Source of the DNA: Planctomycetota bacterium
Lineage (GTDB): Bacteria > Planctomycetota > J058 > JAJDCQ01
NCBI GenBank assembly: GCA_029260755.1
Contig: JAJDCQ010000153.1
Coordinates: 1-41,516, forward strand
Direction: 5' to 3'
Length of the DNA stretch: 41,516 nt
Shown: piece after piece, positions 40,023-41,516 of the stretch
Layout: each line of letters opens with the position of its first letter
Position numbering within the stretch: position 1 is the first letter of the stretch
Notes under the pieces: model-generated
Told to the model about the DNA's origin: nothing
The model's database searches: none
The model's input: the letters and a program-made list of their open reading frames with translations, nothing else
Made by a program: the position numbers and the translations under genes

Positions 40023-41321
40023 TTGCGTAACTACATCGCCCTCGCGATCCCGTTCTTCTTCCTGCTCATCGGGCTCGAGCTGCTCATCGCGCGGCTGCTC
40101 GGGCGGCGCGGCGTCTACCACGCCGACACGACCGTCTCCGACCTCGGCTGCGGCGTCGGCCAGCAGGCGACCGTCGTCTTCACCAAGGGGCTCCGCCTCG
40201 CCCTCTACGTCCTGCTCTACGAGGGCTGGCGCGCCCTGGAGCTCGACGCCGACTCGCCCTGGACCTGGCTGATCGCCTTCCTCGGCGTCGAGATCCTCTA
40301 CTACTGGTGGCATCGCCTGAGCCACGAGGTGAACTTCCTCTGGGCGGCGCATATCGTCCACCACCAGAGCGAGGACATGAACCTCGCGGTCGCGCTGCGG
40401 CAGGCGCTCTTCACGAGCATCACGATCATCCCGTTCTACATGCCGCTCGCCGTCCTCGGCGTGCCGCCGCTCGTCTTCGCCGCGGTGAACTCGTTCACGA
40501 CCCTGTATCAGTTCTGGATCCACACCGACCTCGTCCCGCGCCTCGGTCCGCTCGAGTGGCTCCTGAACACGCCGAGCGCGCACCGCGTCCACCACGCGAT
40601 CAACCCGCGCTACCTCGACCGCAACTACGGGGCGACCCTGATCGTGTGGGACCGCCTCTTCGGCTCGTACGCCGCCGAGGTCGAGGCGCCCGTCTACGGG
40701 ATCGTGAAGCCGCTGCGCAGCCGGAACCCGATCTGGGCGAACGTCCACTACTGGGTCGACCTCGTGCGCCTCGCCGCGACCGCGCCGCGGTGGCGCGACA
40801 AGGCGTGGGTGTGGCTCGCCCGGCCCGACTGGCGCCCGGCCGGGCTGCCCGCGCTGCCGCCGCCGCCGGACGTGACGCCCGAGAGCTACCGCAAGTACGA
40901 CGCCGGCCCGCCGGCGGGGCGGCTCGCCTACGCCGGCGTCCAGTTCGTCGCGACCCTGGCCGCGACCCTCGTCCTGCTCGTGGCGTTCAAGGGCTGGCCG
41001 TTCCTGGCGAGCGCCGCCGGCGCCGGCTTCGTCCTGCTGAGCCTCGGGTCGGTCGGCGGGCTCCTCGAGGCGCGCGCCTGGGCCGTCCCGCTCGAGGTCG
41101 CCCGCGTCGTCGGGGGCGCGTCGGCCGCGGCCGTCCTCGTCGCCGACCCCGCGATCGCGCTGGCCATCGCGGGCGGCGCGGTCATCATCCTGGTCTGGTT
41201 GCGCGCGGCTTGCGGCGCCGGGAGCCCCGGCGGGCCCCCGCGCGAGCCGACGACCGCGGCGATCGAGACGACCCTCGTCGCGGGCCGGGCCGCTCCGGCG
41301 ACCTCGGGTCGAGTCGGATGA
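40023..41321 (+). CDS. Sterol desaturase / alkylglycerol monooxygenase family membrane enzyme
   Basis: A 432-residue multi-pass protein. The di-iron histidine signature of the fatty-acid-hydroxylase/sterol-desaturase family is complete: HRLSH (97-101), HIVHH (110-114), His167 and HRVHH (187-191), separated by membrane helices such as LIAFLGVEILYYWW. RNYGATLIVWDRLFGSY is the usual family tail. About 200 further residues with four hydrophobic helices extend the C-terminus, as in alkylglycerol monooxygenase-like members. It would hydroxylate or cleave a lipid; the exact substrate (sterol, hopanoid or ether lipid) cannot be read. Ether lipids would fit a planctomycete, but this is inference. The TTG at 40023 has GGAG at 6-bp spacing. 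Confidence 0.9.
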   Translation: MRNYIALAIPFFFLLIGLELLIARLLGRRGVYHADTTVSDLGCGVGQQATVVFTKGLRLALYVLLYEGWRALELDADSPWTWLIAFLGVEILYYWWHRLSHEVNFLWAAHIVHHQSEDMNLAVALRQALFTSITIIPFYMPLAVLGVPPLVFAAVNSFTTLYQFWIHTDLVPRLGPLEWLLNTPSAHRVHHAINPRYLDRNYGATLIVWDRLFGSYAAEVEAPVYGIVKPLRSRNPIWANVHYWVDLVRLAATAPRWRDKAWVWLARPDWRPAGLPALPPPPDVTPESYRKYDAGPPAGRLAYAGVQFVATLAATLVLLVAFKGWPFLASAAGAGFVLLSLGSVGGLLEARAWAVPLEVARVVGGASAAAVLVADPAIALAIAGGAVIILVWLRAACGAGSPGGPPREPTTAAIETTLVAGRAAPATSGRVG

Positions 41322-41397
41322 CAGCCGAGGCGGGCGGCCGCCGTCGTCGTTCCTACGAGCCCGCATAGGGGCTACCAACTTCGCTCAGGTCCGATGG

Positions 41398-41448
41398 GCT
41401 CGCCTTCGGCGAGCAGATGTCACCACGGAGGCACGGAGACACGGAGAA
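41398..41448 (+). repeat. Hairpin-linked CACGGAG repeat, copy 7
   Basis: GCTCGCC-TTC-GGCGAGC (41398-41414) is a perfect 7-bp hairpin, almost identical to copy 1, followed by AGATGTCACCACGGAGGCAC and further CGGAG units to about 41448. It lies 76 bp after the desaturase stop. Its full extent past 41448 is gene-free to the window end. Confidence 0.85.
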
Positions 41449-41516
41449 GCGACTGAGGGCGCCGTATCCCGGCTCGCGCGAGCCGACCGGCTCCAGGGAT
41501 GGCTCCCTCTCGGTCT

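Overview
This is a very GC-rich stretch (by eye about 70% G+C) of a bacterial chromosome, most likely from the Planctomycetota. The clues are three large eukaryotic-type Ser/Thr kinases with WD40/beta-propeller or TPR tails, an ECF sigma factor of the kind found beside such kinases, the DUF58/BatA/vWA/DUF4175-type operon, and intergenic 'CACGGAG'-type repeats. The phylum is an inference from gene content; there is no rRNA or marker gene here. No tRNA, rRNA, CRISPR array, transposase or phage gene was seen.

Layout. (1) 0.1-7.4 kb is a signalling block: a secreted TPR protein (-), a kinase-WD40 membrane receptor (+), an ECF sigma factor (-) and a cytosolic kinase-TPR protein (+), with the sigma gene between the two kinases. 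(2) 7.4-7.9 kb is a gene-free, highly structured repeat region. (3) 7.9-10.9 kb (-) holds an EVE-domain protein, a thioredoxin-like lipoprotein and two membrane proteins that look distantly related. (4) 11.0-13.6 kb (+) holds a TRAP substrate-binding protein fused to a TatT (T-component) domain, then an unknown membrane protein; there is no TRAP permease in the window. (5) 13.6-15.5 kb is repeat-rich around one unrecognised gene. (6) 15.5-16.9 kb (-) is a secreted coiled-coil protein. (7) 17.1-20.9 kb (+) is a two-gene operon: an HPr-kinase/PEPCK-fold-like protein with a ruined P-loop, then a large McrB-like AAA+ protein with a duplicated N-terminal domain and no McrC. (8) 20.9-22.1 kb (-) is a translationally coupled pair of unknowns. 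(9) 22.4-26.4 kb (+) holds a small conserved protein, a penicillin-acylase-family Ntn hydrolase, another small protein with its own sigma70-like promoter, and an extended SDR. (10) 26.3-39.8 kb is a long minus-strand run: kinase-propeller, small membrane protein, the DUF58 / BatA-like / vWA-GATase / DUF4175-like operon with overlapping stops and starts, a sirtuin and a zinc-ribbon membrane protein. (11) 40.0-41.3 kb (+) is a sterol-desaturase / alkylglycerol-monooxygenase-like membrane enzyme, followed by another copy of the hairpin-CACGGAG repeat.

How the genes may work together. The kinases and sigma factor form a probable phospho-signalling/transcription module. The DUF58 operon is normally driven by a MoxR AAA+ ATPase, but none lies here. 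The HprK-like/McrB-like pair is the best candidate for an undescribed system, because both halves belong to recognisable families but keep unusual active-site sequences and lack their normal partners. The TRAP-TatT fusion and the hairpin-linked repeat family are the next most interesting features.
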